Under the pieces are notes generated by a model. The model searched no databases. It was not told the DNA's origin and worked only from the letters and a program-made list of their open reading frames with translations. This document shows positions 46,140-57,280 of a DNA stretch of 64,000 nucleotides, one piece after another. The position numbers were made by a program, and so were the translations under genes. Position 1 is the stretch's first letter. The number at the start of each line of letters is the position of its first letter. Where the stretch lies: positions 67,091,243 to 67,155,242 of the forward strand of contig OZ018329.1 of the NCBI GenBank assembly GCA_963969495.1, read 5' to 3'. Origin of the DNA: Ceratothoa steindachneri. Lineage: Eukaryota > Arthropoda > Malacostraca > Isopoda > Cymothoidae.

Positions 46140-47764
46140 TTATTATGCACAGGTTTCGGTTTTCTTTGGCCAAAACTAAGGTGGTGCACTTCTGCCGCCA
46201 TCCACGGCTTCACCCCGACCCAGATTTGTTTCTTAATGGGGCGCGCCTAGATGTGGTTGAGTCGCACCGTTTCCTTGGTCTGGTATTCAACCGATGCTTC
46301 ACCTGGGAGGCTCATATTCGCAGCCTTAGGGGCTCTTGTACCCACGCCATGGACATTCTCCGTTCCGTGACGTTCAGCGCTTGGGGTGCTGATAGGGCTA
46401 CTGCCTTACTTTTTTATCGATCCTTTGTTCGCTCGAAGCTCGACTACGGATGCGAGTTTTATGCATCCGCAGCCGAGAGTTTATTGCGGAAGGTGGATTC
46501 GATCCACCACACCGGCCTTCGCCTTGCGACCGGTGCCTTCCGAACTTTCCCAATTTAGAGCCTGTTGGTCGATGGTGGGAAGATGCCACTCGCTCTGCGC
46601 CGCGTGCAGTGCATCACTCGCCTGTACGCGCGAGCCCGGCGCCTCCCTCAGTCGCCAACAGCTCTCACTGCATCCGAAGCTTATCTCGATGGTGCCTATG
46701 CCGCTGAGAGACGCCAGTCATAACCTAAGCCCATTGGGTTTAGGGCCAGGAAACTCCTTCGAGATGTAGATATAGCTCTCGGGCCGGTGCCACCCCTGGT
46801 TCTGCCCAGGACGCCACCCTGGAGGGTACCACATTTGGCTATTTGTCACCACGCCTCTGCTCCCAAAGCTTGTACTGCGCCGGGAGTATTGCGTTCGACC
46901 TTTTTGGAGCACACATCGTGTCACGCTGGAACCATGCCAGTATATACGGATGGCTCCAAGTCCCAAGAGGGGGTCGGCTTTCACGCCGTATCCCCTCTGT
47001 TTGAAGTCAGCGGGGCTCTACCAGGCGCTGCGTCTGTCTTTACGGCCGAGCTGGTGGCAATACACCACTCGGTATGGGAGATTACGCGACGTGCCTGGTT
47101 CGGAGACCGGATTGTGATCTATAGCGACTCACAAAGTGCCCTGAGTGCTGTCGGGGCATTGGAATCTCCGCATCCACTGGTTCGCGATATCCGTGACGCC
47201 ACGGTTTTCGCGAGCCAGGCAGATGTCGAGATTATCTTCTGCTGGGTTCCTTGACATGTAGGAATTGATGGGAATGAGCGCGCAAAGAGTACGCGAGGAC
47301 TTTGCGACCGGACCAGCGTTTCCCTCTTCCTCACACCAACTACATGGCAGGAATACGGGCAGCTCTTCGGACTGCTTGGCAAAGAAGATGGAAGACGGTC
47401 GAAGGGAACTTAAAGTTGCGTGCCATTGCGCAGCGACTGTTCCCATGGACCTATCCCCCAATGCCGTGGCGGCTTCAGGTTGCTTTATGTCGTCTCCGAA
47501 TCGGACACACTCGTGTAACGCATCGCTATTTGATAAAGCGCTCGCCTGCGGCCTATTGCAACGACTGCGTCGTCCCCCAGACTGTTCGGCACATTCTTGT
47601 CGAATGTCCCAGTCTGGGTGATCTTCGCGCAGGATGCCTGTCCCAGTACCGGGATGGGCGGGGTCGCTACCGCCTGTCCCCCTTACTCGGGACAGATTCG
47701 TGCAGATTGATTTGTGGACTTGTTGACTTCTTGGGGGAGGCCAGCCTTCTCCCTATTATTTAAG
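46140..47764 (+). pseudogene. RNase H-bearing LINE copy A: RT thumb, RNase H, zinc knuckle
   Basis: 5'-truncated copy. 46142-46558 holds the post-catalytic RT part (LAKTKVVHFCRH, RFLGLVFNRCFTW, LDYGCEFY). 46787-47254 is an RNase H domain with YTDGSK, TAELVAIHHSV and IVIYSDSQSAL, then FCWVP followed by a stop where GHVG is expected. The frame ending at 47763 has RIGHTRVTHRYLIKR, YCNDC and VRHILVECP, the cysteine/histidine zinc motif at the end of this LINE group. EN-RT-RNase H order places it in the I/R1-like group. Stops at 46556, 46722 and 47252 are visible. Confidence 0.85.
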
Positions 47765-48013
47765 CAAGGTTTGTTTTTTTGTTTTGTCTTGTTTTTTTGC
47801 ATTTGTTTTTTTTATTGTTTTTTTTCCTTTAGTTGCACGCTTCTGCGCCGGGGGGACCCCTCCCCGACGCACCAGCTTGCTTCCTATTCCCCTTTTGGGG
47901 TGCTGTTTTTTTTTCTTTAATTTTATTTTAAAGTAGCCTAGAACTAGGCCAGTTTTAATACGGCGACTAATGCCCAAGTAGGCAGTCGCAAGATGAGCTC
48001 TTAAAAAAAAACC
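47765..48013 (+). other. 3' UTR and A-tail of LINE copy A
   Basis: T-rich, then TTGCACGCTTCTGCGCCGGG, TTTTAAAGTAGCCTAGAACT, CGGCGACTAATGCCCAAGTA and GGCAGTCGCAAGATGAGCTC, ending in an A-run at 48003-48011. The same order of blocks ends copies A-prime and B. Confidence 0.8.
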
Positions 48014-48180
48014 CAAAAAAATCCCTTCGACGCCGGAGCTTGCTCCCTGATTGTTATCCCTTTTTTATTGTTGTTTCTGTTAATATTTATATTTTAAAGT
48101 AGCCTAGAACTGGGCTGTTTGTTTGCGGCGACTTACGCCCAATTGGGCAGTCGCCAGATAGCCTATTAATAAAAAAAAAA
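48014..48180 (+). mobile_element. LINE copy A-prime: 3' UTR-only fragment
   Basis: It repeats GCCGGAGCTTGCTCCCTGAT, TTTTAAAGTAGCCTAGAACT, CGGCGACTTACGCCCAATTG and GGCAGTCGCCAG and ends in ten As at 48171-48180. It is a 167-bp, extremely 5'-truncated copy placed directly after the tail of copy A and directly before the start of copy B. Confidence 0.8.
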
Positions 48181-50325
48181 TGCAAGAGACCATGCTAGGC
48201 GCGTGCCCCCTGCCCGCCTTCACGGGGTATAAGGGTGTCGCGACCCCACCACCGCGAGATGGCCTGGCTGGGGGATGCGCGGTTTACACCTGGCATGATG
48301 TCTCCGTTCTTCTTTTCTTTTTAGATACCTCCTTTCAGGCAGTGGCTGTGCAGCTGCACCTGGATAGGAGGTATACTATCATTTCTGCGTACATTTCACC
48401 GTCAGCTGACTTCGACGCGGGGGACTTCCGCCGCGTCGTGGCACGGTTGCCGAGGCCCTTTCTCTTGCTTGGAGATATGAACGGCAGGCATCCTCTCTGG
48501 GGAGATTACTCCATAAATCCCAGGGGACAAGTCCTTGCCGATCTGATCGAAGAGCTTGAGATGGGTGTCCTAAACGTAGATGAGTTTACGCATCACTGTC
48601 TGAGAACCGCTTCATTTTCTTGCCTTGACCTATCTTTGTGCTCTTCGGATGCACAGCCTGATTTTGATTGGGGGGGGGGGGTGGTCGAGGACCTCCATGG
48701 TACTGATCACTTTCCCATTTAAATATTATTTTCAGGGCAACTGCTGCCTGAGAGCCCACCTCGGTGGTGCTTGGCGCAGGCACGGTTGCCTGCATTTCAT
48801 GAAATGACTGAATTCTCTATCTCAGTCGAGGAGTTTAGGTCGGTAGATGAGGGCGTTGAGTTCTTCTCCGGCAACCTCATCGCCGTGGGTCTGACTACTA
48901 TTCCTATGACGTCTGGCCATTTTGCACACCGACCCCTCGCATGGTGGTCGGCTGAGTGTGAGACGGCCCTCAAACAGAAGCGTTATGCCTACATGCGCTA
49001 TAAGCACCGCCCGAACGACTTCACTGTCGGAGAATTTCGTCGGGCTAGGTTCCGGTATATTTCGAAGCACGCCCGCCGCTCTTCTTGGCGGGCATACGTG
49101 TCTTCACTTAACGGGAAGCCCCCTTCAGCTGAGGTGTGGAAGCGAGTCAAAAGGATTCGGGGTAAGTTCTCGCAGGGCCCCCCTCCTGTTCTCTAGGAGA
49201 ATGGGACCGCAATCTCGGACCCTGCGTCCGTGGCGGAATCCTTAGCGACCGCTTTTTCCGCATTCTCTAGCCGGAATGCTGCTCTGCCAGCATTCTCGGC
49301 ACGTCGTCATGTCGCGGAAGGCCGCCAGCTGCACTTTACCTCAAGATGCGGAGAACCCTTCAACGACAAGTTTACTGTGAGTGAGTTGCGCTCCGCTCTC
49401 GCTTCGTGCGCGGACACCGCCCATGGTCTGGACGATGTCTTATACGCCATGCTTTGACACCTGGGTGAACGAGGCATTGCCTTTCTGTTAAATTTGTTCA
49501 ACAGGATCTGGGTGGAGGATCTTCTCCAAAATTCCTGGCGAATCGCTACTGTGCTCGCCTTTTGCAAACCGGGGAGAGATCACTCTACTCCGACCGGTTT
49601 TCGCCCAATCTCTCTAAACTCTTGGGTGTGCAAGTTGATGGAGAAATTGGTAAATGTTAGATTAGCCTTTTTCCTGGACAGCGAAGGCCATCTGTCTTCT
49701 GCACATTGCGGCTTCCGCAAGTTCCACTCCACGTCAGATGCTCTGCTCCGACTGGAAAATGCCGTCTGCGAGGCTTTCCTTAGTAGACAGCACTACGCCA
49801 CGGTATTTTTCGATCTGGAGAAGTCCTATGATACCGCATGGCGATACGGTATCATGGAGACTCTCCACACGATGTGGGCAAGGTGACGCCTCCCAGTCTT
49901 TATATCTGAATTTTTGGGAGATCATCGATTCAGCGTACGGGTGGGGGGGAGCTCTCTTCGGCCCAAAGGAGCAGGAAGAGGGTGTCCCGCAGGGAAGTGT
50001 CCTCAGTGTCACACTCTTTGCCATGAGCATCAATGGCATCACCTTGATGCTGCCAGAAGATGTTCTTGCTACGCTCTACGTGGACGACCTTTCGAAATCT
50101 TTTGGCGCGGCCCAGATGCCAACTCTGGAGCGTCGACTCCAACAGGCATTGAACCGCGTCTCTCGCTATGCCGAAGCGCACAGGTTTCGTTTTTTTTGGG
50201 CCAAGACTAAGGTAGTGCACTTCTGCTGCCATCCACGGCTCCACCCAACCCAGATTTGTTTCATAATGGGGTGCGCCTGGATGTGGTTGCTTTCTGTTTT
50301 CTTCGAATCGGGCACACTCGTGTGA
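48181..50325 (+). pseudogene. RNase H-bearing LINE copy B: endonuclease and reverse transcriptase
   Basis: The sequence starts at CLQET-type residues (MQETMLGA), so only the first part of the endonuclease is missing. LLLGDMNGRHPLWGD and GTDHFPI are the central and final endonuclease blocks. A linker has WWSAECETALKQKR. The RT has FRPISLNSWVCKLMEKL (49590), FDLEKSYDTAW (49810), EEGVPQGSVLS (49978) and the catalytic YVDD (50077). Frames change at about 48720, 49195, 49457 and 49885. It joins the same thumb block (AKTKVVHFCCH, 50201) that opens copy A. Confidence 0.88.
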
Positions 50326-50560
50326 CGCATCGCTATTTGATAGAGCGCTCGCCTGCGCCCTATTGCGACGACTGCGTCGTTCTCTATACTGTTCGGCACA
50401 TTCTTGTCGAATGTCCCAGTCTGGGTGATCTTCGCGCATGGTACCTGTACTCGGTACCACGATGGGTGGGATTGCTACCGCCTTTCCCTTGTACTCGGGA
50501 CGAATTCGTGCACATCGACTTGTGGACTTGTTGACTTTTGGAGGGAGGCCAGGTTTCTTC
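50256..50560 (+). pseudogene. LINE copy B: zinc-knuckle end after an internal deletion
   Basis: After GVRLDVV the frame passes straight into AFCFLRIGHTRVTHRYLI, then CDDCVVL and RHILVECPSL. Relative to copy A about 1.2 kb (RT thumb plus the whole RNase H domain, copy A about 46255-47480) is missing. At the junction GGATGTGGTTG meets GGTTGCTTT, and both parents carry GGTTG, so the deletion fits short-homology joining. Copy B therefore lacks RNase H altogether. Confidence 0.8.
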
Positions 50561-50812
50561 CCTTTATTTAAGGTTCTTTTTTTTGTTTGTTATCGTTTTG
50601 TTTGTAGGTTGCACTCTTCTGCACCGGGGTGAGGGGGACCTCCCCCCGCTGCCGGAGATTGCTTCCTGATTGTTAAGTTTTTCCAATTTATATCATTGTT
50701 ATGTTTTCATATTTTCATTTTAAAGTAGTCTAGTTCTAGGCTGTCGTGTTTTTCGGCGACTTATGCCTAAGTGGTCCGTTGCCAGATGGGCTCTATAAAA
50801 TTAAAAAAAATT
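50561..50812 (+). other. 3' UTR and A-tail of LINE copy B
   Basis: Contains TTGCACTCTTCTGCACCGGG, TTTTAAAGTAGTCTAGTTCT and CGGCGACTTATGCCTAAGTG, and ends AAAATTAAAAAAAA. Immediately after come degenerate CCTAA units. Confidence 0.8.
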
Positions 50813-50858
50813 ACCTAACTTAACCCCTGTCCTACCTAACCTAACCTTAACCTACCGA
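50813..50858. repeat. Degenerate CCTAA (TTAGG-like) repeat after a LINE tail
   Basis: The sequence includes CCTACCTAACCTAACCTTAA with further CCTAAC and CCTACC units. TTAGG is the arthropod telomeric pentamer. The run is short and imperfect, so it may be chance. Confidence 0.4.
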
Positions 50859-51270
50859 TATATAATCCTAATCACTCTTTAGTGTAGGATCCGGAACAGA
50901 ACCTCTCCTAAGTCAGGTTCTATTGGACTCGTAGACCACGCACCAAAGAAGCACCATTTTTGCAAATAAACATCCCTTCACTAAATAACATTTTCGAGGT
51001 TAAAGAATTTAATAAAAAAATCAAAAGATTAGTTATAATGGTATAAAGGCCTTTGTTTACATATATGAATTATTTATGTTTTTGAAAGGCCTGGCCAAAT
51101 AAGTCCTTTAGGTATTCATTTAGGAAAGAGGGGGAAAAGAGGTTAAAATGGCGAGTCGGTTTTATTCACCCCTTCCGTGGCGACAGATGTGTATATGCAA
51201 TTGGTGTTTCTTGTATTCTATACACTGAAGATTCCCCGCTCAAACAATAGCTGATGTAACTTAATTGCCA
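50859..51270. other. Noncoding interval
   Basis: No recognisable gene or repeat. Confidence 0.4.
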
Positions 51271-52372
51271 ATTTGTAAATTTACCGGGTATTGCAAAAGT
51301 CATCTTACGATGTTCTCTACAATGGATACAATGATAGTTTATATGTAGTTAGACAGATTTTTATTGTTTTGACATATAAATATGTGTTTGAATTGTAATA
51401 TTAATCAATCTAGCCGAGCTCGGTCGTGAGCATGCGCTCATGGCGAGACATGAAGGTCGCACACGAAGTCCTTCCTTATGATGGACCACACGCGATTAAC
51501 GAAGAACTTCAGCTCGTCAACGTTGGTGTGGCAGACCTCGCAGGTCGTTCCCTCGACATGCGTTCACAAGCGGTAGTCGAAGGGATTGAAGTCAAGCAAC
51601 GTCAGTGGCCAAAATTCCTTCGACCAGAAGTTCATGTTCGACTCCATCCACTCTTACACGGTTTTGGGCGTGTGAGACGGGGCGCCGTCCTACTGAAAGT
51701 AGTATTCCGCCTTCTTAGTGATATTTATCACCCAGAACAGGACTTTTGTTGCCAAGATATCCCTGTAATCAGCCGCCATGAGTCTGTAGCCGGCCGCAAA
51801 CTACACCGGCGGCTTCTTTTCTCACTATTCGAAGCCACGCCGCCGAGTATCAGCAGGGAGGCCGGGTGCTTGGTTGAAGACTACCACGCGGTCATTCTTC
51901 TTGTTGATGACGGATTGACCGTGAAGGTTTTTTGATCAGAATTCGATTGCCATAACTATTCGAGTCGTTGAGAAGGTGACAGCAGCGCTTCCAACATTGT
52001 TCTCGCATACGTTTGGTGAGTAGAGCCTTTTTCATACACCCTAAGCTTATTCCACCATCCTCCGTGACGATCCTGGATATCGTGGCCACCGAGATGCTCT
52101 TCTTCTTCGCAAGTGCAGTCATTTTGAGCTTCGGAGCACCTTCTAAGGCCTTTCTCACACCTAAATGGTTGACAACTTGAGGTCTGCCTTAACGAAGTCA
52201 ATTTTTTAGGTCTTACCCGTTCTTGAATCTCTCCACTATTCTGTCGATGGTCATCCGACTGCCGAAGAACTTTAAGTTTGTTCGATGGTAATTTTCTATC
52301 GCACACGTATACTACTGGAAAGATAAAAAAACGAGTGAAACAGAACCTTTGCAAAACCGGGATTTAAAATTA
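51271..52372 (-). pseudogene. Tc1/mariner-superfamily transposase pseudogene
   Basis: On the minus strand: a DNA-binding region around 52300-52160 (TIDRIVERFKNGSD-like), then ALAKKKSISVATISRIVTED (helix-turn-helix, about 52115-52055), REQCWKRCCHLLND and SYGNRIL. A small frameshift precedes SDQKTFTVNP, the first catalytic block (usual SDEKTF). KHPASLLILGGVAS follows, and near 51600 EFWPLTLLDFNPFDYRL holds the final catalytic aspartate (usual SPDLNPLDY). The ends CCGGGTATTGCAAAAG (51281) and, on minus from about 52362, CCCGGTTTTGCAAAGG may be TIRs. Stops and shifts inactivate it. The plus-strand 169-codon frame at 51426-51935 is its shadow. Confidence 0.82.
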
Positions 52373-54444
52373 CGAAAACTACTTAATTCTTAGAAACTTG
52401 AATCAGTTCACCAATCAATCTACTTGTATCTAGTGACTGCAAATTGAGCATCTTCAACTTGCCATCATATGATCTTTGTCGCAATCAAAGAGTCAATTTA
52501 GTAGCACAGCATTGTACTATTTCAATCATTTCGGGACACTAGAGTTGTGCGGAATTTTACGATTATTTTTTACAGTCGAAAAAGGATCTCTTTGTACTAA
52601 GATTAAAAGGTTCATTGGCCTTTTTGCAACAATTGATTTAAAGATTTTTAACTCGTTGTTGGTAGACACTCCGAAAACCTTTTAAATGAAGAACTCAAGT
52701 TTACTATGTCAAGGAAAGAGGGCCCAAAGGTTACCATGTCAAGAATGGCAACATCAATATTAAACCATGCAAAAGAAACGTTTCACATTTGGTACCGCAC
52801 AACAGGCTAAAATGTCCTTCCAACTCTTTGTTTCATAAAGGTAGTCCCACAAGTACTGAAAATCTGCACAATTGTTAGAAAATAGTTAAATTTTTAATTC
52901 ATTTTTTTCCAGGATATATTTAAATGGAATTACATTAATTACATGTACAACAATAATACAATATTATTTGTTCCATATCTAATGAATAGTTTCATTTGAC
53001 CAGATAACTTTAGAGCATTGTCCATGTATCTAATTTTATTGAATTTTGGCCAACCATAGGCTATTTTTTTCGGCTTATCTCAGGTATACATTGCTTCTCT
53101 CTCGTTTTGCATCCTTTTAACCCTTGAACTTCGAGTCTACTAACTGTTCTGGTGATATTTTTGAAATTGAAATTTCAATGAACTCCCCATCAAGTTCAAA
53201 AGATATTTTCTGCGATTCTGAAGCGAGACCTAAATTATGGATCTGTCTTATCTCAGTGTTGTACGACGTTTTCTGCCACTTACCTTCCTTGATACAAATC
53301 TCTTAGTCTCTTGATATCGTTTTACAGTGGTTTGGACAGCATATCTTGGACAATTTATTTTTTTAGCTCTGTTTCTGTAAGTTCTTACGTTTAGTCATAT
53401 TATTTATTTAGAACGATATTGAATACACAATAGTTATAAATTTAACTTAAACAAAAGAATAGTTAAATTATGATTTTATAAAACATACCATTTTATTAGT
53501 TACACTCTCTTTAGTAAAATACTAAGTAATTCAAACATGTTAACAAAATATTCAAACATATTAGCAAAATACACATTATCATACATATTTATGAATATTA
53601 TAAATTCTAAAAAATTAGATTAAATATATAAATCTATGAGGTGCTTTATACTTTTCAGAGGGGGTATATAATTATTTAAGTGGATTTCCTGCATTGTCCG
53701 CCGTTTGATAAGAAGATCAGCGTTTGGAAAAAATTGAAGTCATCACATATACTTGTTTCTTTTTTCTAATTAGGGCTGAAAGCGTTTAAAAATAATGACA
53801 TCGTTAGTCTCAAACGTAAGATCTACATTAATTTATATATTTCATTATCGCCACTTTTTCGCAGGGGGTGGGGGGACCTATAAAATTTCGCCTCCATATT
53901 AATCTTTTTATAGACAGCTAAATTACATTCTCGAATAAGGTCTATTTTTTAAAGTTTATCTCTACGTAATTGGAATATTAAAATATTCATAAGCAAATAA
54001 GACCGTCAATCCATTGAGCATGTTCCACAAATTTTGATTTACGTTGGTTTGCTAAATGATTTCCAATGAAGTCAATTCTGAAATAAAAATGAAAATGCGA
54101 ATTAAAATTATCACTTGGAAACCTCTTGGAGACTTAGGAGTACGACCTGGGACGCTCATTTAGCATATTTAGGCAATTTACACAAAAGAACATAGTCACC
54201 ACAGGTACCTCTCATCTCGGAGATGGGACGGTTTCTCCCGTAGATTTTGACGGGGGTTTTTATTTCTCGTCTAATTATTTATTTATTTCCTTGGTTTTAT
54301 TCGTAAAGAAGAAAAATTGGTTTGATCTTAATATTTTTTTGAGAAATATACAATTTTACATATTCTTCACACCTCTACATTTTTTAAATATTAAAAAATT
54401 AAACCCGACCGTTTGTTGTTTACACCGGATGAGCACAATCGAGC
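52373..54444. other. Noncoding AT-rich interval
   Basis: No gene recognised. A minus-strand frame near 52860-52755 reads FQYLWDYLYETKSWKDIL but shows no family match. Confidence 0.4.
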
Positions 54445-54895
54445 CTAATTTATTCCCTTGGACTTAGGTTCCAATGCCTCGACGAATTCACGTCGCTTTT
54501 TGTCAGCTCCAGATTGGACACACCAGAGGAACGTAACGCCGTAGGATAGAGCGCTCCTCGGAGCCCTTCTGTAAAGAATGTTTGGTGCTCCGGACTGAGC
54601 GCTACTTTTTAGGCGCTTCGGGTGTGGTACCCGTTGTGGCGCTGAAACCATGAAGATCGATCCCTAAGTGCCCTAGCTTGGCACAAGTTCGTACGTAGCA
54701 GGTATCGGAGTCCAGGTTTTGGAGGAGGTGGACTTCTTGGGAGTATCGAAGCGCACTGACGGTGTACTCGAGTCTCCGAAGAGGATGACTTCCTTCAAGG
54801 GGCTTTATTTTGGTATGATTTATTTGGGGGATTGGGGATGGTTTTTCTTCTGTTTCGTAAATACCACTTGGGATTTTAGCTAGGTTAAGCCACAT
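54445..54895 (-). pseudogene. Unrecognised ORF pair, conserved-looking, one frameshift
   Basis: The frame 54895-54602 reads MWLNLAKIPSGIYETEEKPS, then YTVSALRYSQEVHLL, DTCYVRTCAKLGHLGIDLHG and PEAPKK before a stop. The overlapping frame 54651-54445 continues GAPNILYRRAPRSALSYGVT, FLWCVQSGADKKRREFVEAL and EPKSKGIN, then stops. Together they make about 145 residues with a balanced, coding-like composition in a window where most frames are repeat translation. I do not recognise the family. It could be an exon, a domesticated or decayed element, or an old viral insertion. No upstream part was found. Confidence 0.45.
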
Positions 54896-55181
54896 CTGGT
54901 GTGGTTATTCGTCGGATGGAGTCCCGCTTCTGGTCGCCTTCACGGAGGTGGCCCTACCAATATATATACTATCGTATCTAATTATATTAAATCACAAATT
55001 AGTGTTTAAACAATTTGTACCCCCTAGTTAGGGTTTTGATGCGGGTAGCCGTTTTAACCCCCCACTCCTTACTATTTAAAACTTTGTCTGTCCTGACCTA
55101 CGTTATTCCATGAAGAGATCTTTTAGAATAAAGACGAAAGCGCTCGGAATCGTTTTTCCAATTTCCTTGTGGGTGTTATTT

Positions 55182-55183
<2 letters not shown>
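54896..55183. other. Noncoding interval
   Basis: No recognisable gene. It ends at the (TA)n that flanks Gypsy-like element 2. Confidence 0.4.

Positions 55184-55236
<53 letters not shown>
55184..55236. repeat. (TA)n flanking the left end of Gypsy-like element 2
   Basis: About 53 bp of TA ends exactly where the LTR begins with TGTCGTAGGG. The matching (TA)n on the other side of the element is 60001-60066. Confidence 0.95.
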
Positions 55237-55239
<3 letters not shown>

Positions 55240-56156
55240 CGTAGGGTGACCGTGAAGAGGGCACACCAGAGAATCGGGATACAGATCCCAGTTCAAGGGT
55301 TAAATAAACATATTCGAGTGCGGTTGTCCTAAATAATCAATTCTTAGAGGTTCTGGGATTAGAGAAACTAATGGTATAAAAATATATAACTTTTCTATAT
55401 ACAAAGAAAATATTAATAGCACAAGTAAATAAATATAGTGATACCCAGGGTACCAAACGGAGGGATGATAATACAAATGACTCGTCGGGTACGAGAGTCC
55501 GAGAGAGGATGTACGAAGATTTGCTTCCCAAGAAAATGGGAGAGAGCAATTATCGGGGAGACTCACGTAAAGACTAATTGACTAGAGGCTAGAATACGGC
55601 GAGTGAGTGGGGCGCTGCAAAGTTGAACTTGCAAGATTCCTTCTTCCTTAACCTCGCTGAAAAATAAGTGAGGAAGTACTGCAGTCGTTGGACGAAGTCG
55701 ATAACTGGGAGGATAGTCGATATCGTATGTCGGCCTCTCCGTGTCTATCGTCTGTCGGCGGGAACTTTGGCCTTAGATACGAGCAAAGCTGGGTAGAGTT
55801 GACGCATCGCGTTCTTAGCTGGAAGCCGTTGGAAAGCGAGGCAGGGTGTACGAGACTGTACGTGGCTACTAACCAAGGCGGGGCTGTATAGTACTGATTT
55901 CTTAAAGCTTCTCTAGGGGTATTTATACTGCCTCAGCGGAAGCGGGTCGCTGCGCAAAGGTCCTTGGTGCCGTAGGTCTTTCGCCGATCAGTTGGTGCGA
56001 CGACGAGGAATGGAACCCAAAATGGATTACGCGGTCCCGCGAAAATCTCGCTGTTCCTTTGGGGCTGTCTGGCCGTGCAGGTATATCTTCTCTGCCACAA
56101 CAGGTATACGTTGGGTTCTAAGGGGTTGGGAGTGTAAACCTTCTCTCTCTCCGATA
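55237..56156 (-). repeat. 3' LTR of Gypsy-like element 2
   Basis: On minus it ends CCCTACGACA, the same terminus as the LTR of element 1. It matches 59234-60000 over shared blocks (GTGACCGTGAAGAGGGCAC, TAAATAAACA, GGGAGACTCACGTAAAG, CAAAGTTGAACTTGCAAGAT, ACGTTGGGTTCTA). It retains about 225 bp (55321-55545) that the other LTR has lost and lacks about 85 bp of it (other LTR at about 59705-59790). On minus it begins TATCGGAGAG instead of TGTCAGAGG, a likely point change. Confidence 0.88.
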
Positions 56157-56816
56157 TCTTCTTCCCTCTCAAAATGGAGCTTTCGAAGGAAATCACATCA
56201 GACTAATATAGAGTAATTACACGGCTAAATTTTCCATAGGGACCAAATTACGAAAGGGATGGTACCGAGTATTCTGCAAAAAAATAAGTCAAATAAAGGG
56301 GACTCTAGAAATGCTCTATTTTCCCATTACCAAACACATCAATAAAAAAATAATAATACATAACATTAATAATACAATAAGATAGACAGAATATTTATCA
56401 ATAGCCCGGGTCAACATACTCTCGTTAACCAGGGGCTTACATACAAAGATATTAAAAAAAAATCCCACAATACAAAAAAGGTACATACGAACAGGGTAAC
56501 TTATCATAAAATATAAAAACAACAATAGGCAAAAATAATTGCACATATTCTTATAAGGCATTACACAAAACTACAAGAATATTAATACAATATGATACAG
56601 GAATAGTTATTAATAGCCTGGGTCATCATAGTCTCAAGAACGAGGGGTTTACATACAAAGAAATTAAAAAAAGAAAGGTCCTATAATACAAAAAAATGTA
56701 CACACGAACAGGGTAACTCAGCAAAAATATATACACAATAAAAAAAAAATAATGGCACATTCTTATAAGGCATTACACAAAACTACAAAAATTATTGTGG
56801 AATATATATAAAATTA
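56157..56816 (-). repeat. Region between integrase remnant and 3' LTR, with a 216-bp tandem duplication
   Basis: A polypurine tract, read on minus as GAGAGGGAAGAAGA (56169-56156), directly precedes the 3' LTR. Between about 56325 and 56800 two copies of a segment are 216 bp apart, each with CTTATAAGGCATTACACAAA, ATAGCCYGGGTCA, GGGGYTTACATACAAAGA and ACGAACAGGGTAACT. No coding frame of note. Confidence 0.75.
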
Positions 56817-57280
56817 ATCCAATTATTCTTCAACGGCACGGCATCGGGGAACAGGGAAGCAAAATCCATTAAAGTTAGCACGTGACTGTGCCCTTCACTC
56901 GACAGGTGGTATATCGGACCAATGAGATCAATCGCCACACGGGAAAACGGCTCTGAGATAGGGGACCTCTCTGCAACGGTTCGGGCTTAACCTGTCCTTT
57001 GACGGCAGTCTTTTGGCAGATATTTCGCAAACCTGCAGTAGCGAAGGATTTCTTCATGGGTGCCTGACCAATGCAAATATTTGAAGATCTTCTGGGTGGT
57101 CTTCGTGTGGCTAAAGTGGTAGGAGATCACCTTTTCTCCTCGGGTGACTTCTTGCTCTTTTGACTGGGCCTTAACCGACGGGTGACGGAGGGAATCGCAG
57201 TTCTTTTGGTTCCTTGCGAAATCTTTAGTCATGAACTCCTTGAATTCAGAAGAACGTGAATTTTCTAGCGGCGAGGGCAT
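56817..57280 (-). pseudogene. Integrase remnant of Gypsy-like element 2
   Basis: On minus, after EKVISYHF the frame reads HTKTTQKIFKYLHWSGTHEE and ILRYC, the histidine/cysteine zinc domain of retroviral-type integrases, whose second cysteine pair is disrupted by a frameshift. QKTAVKGQVKPEPLQ then leads to SEPFSRVAIDLIGPIYHLSS and LTLMDFASLFPDAVPLK, the start of the catalytic core with the first aspartate (AID). It stops near 56817 before the remaining acidic residues. Upstream it abuts the protease with RT and RNase H missing. Confidence 0.8.

Noticed and set aside
51426..51935. 169-codon plus-strand frame
   Set aside because: Antisense shadow of the Tc1/mariner transposase, whose motifs are all on the minus strand.
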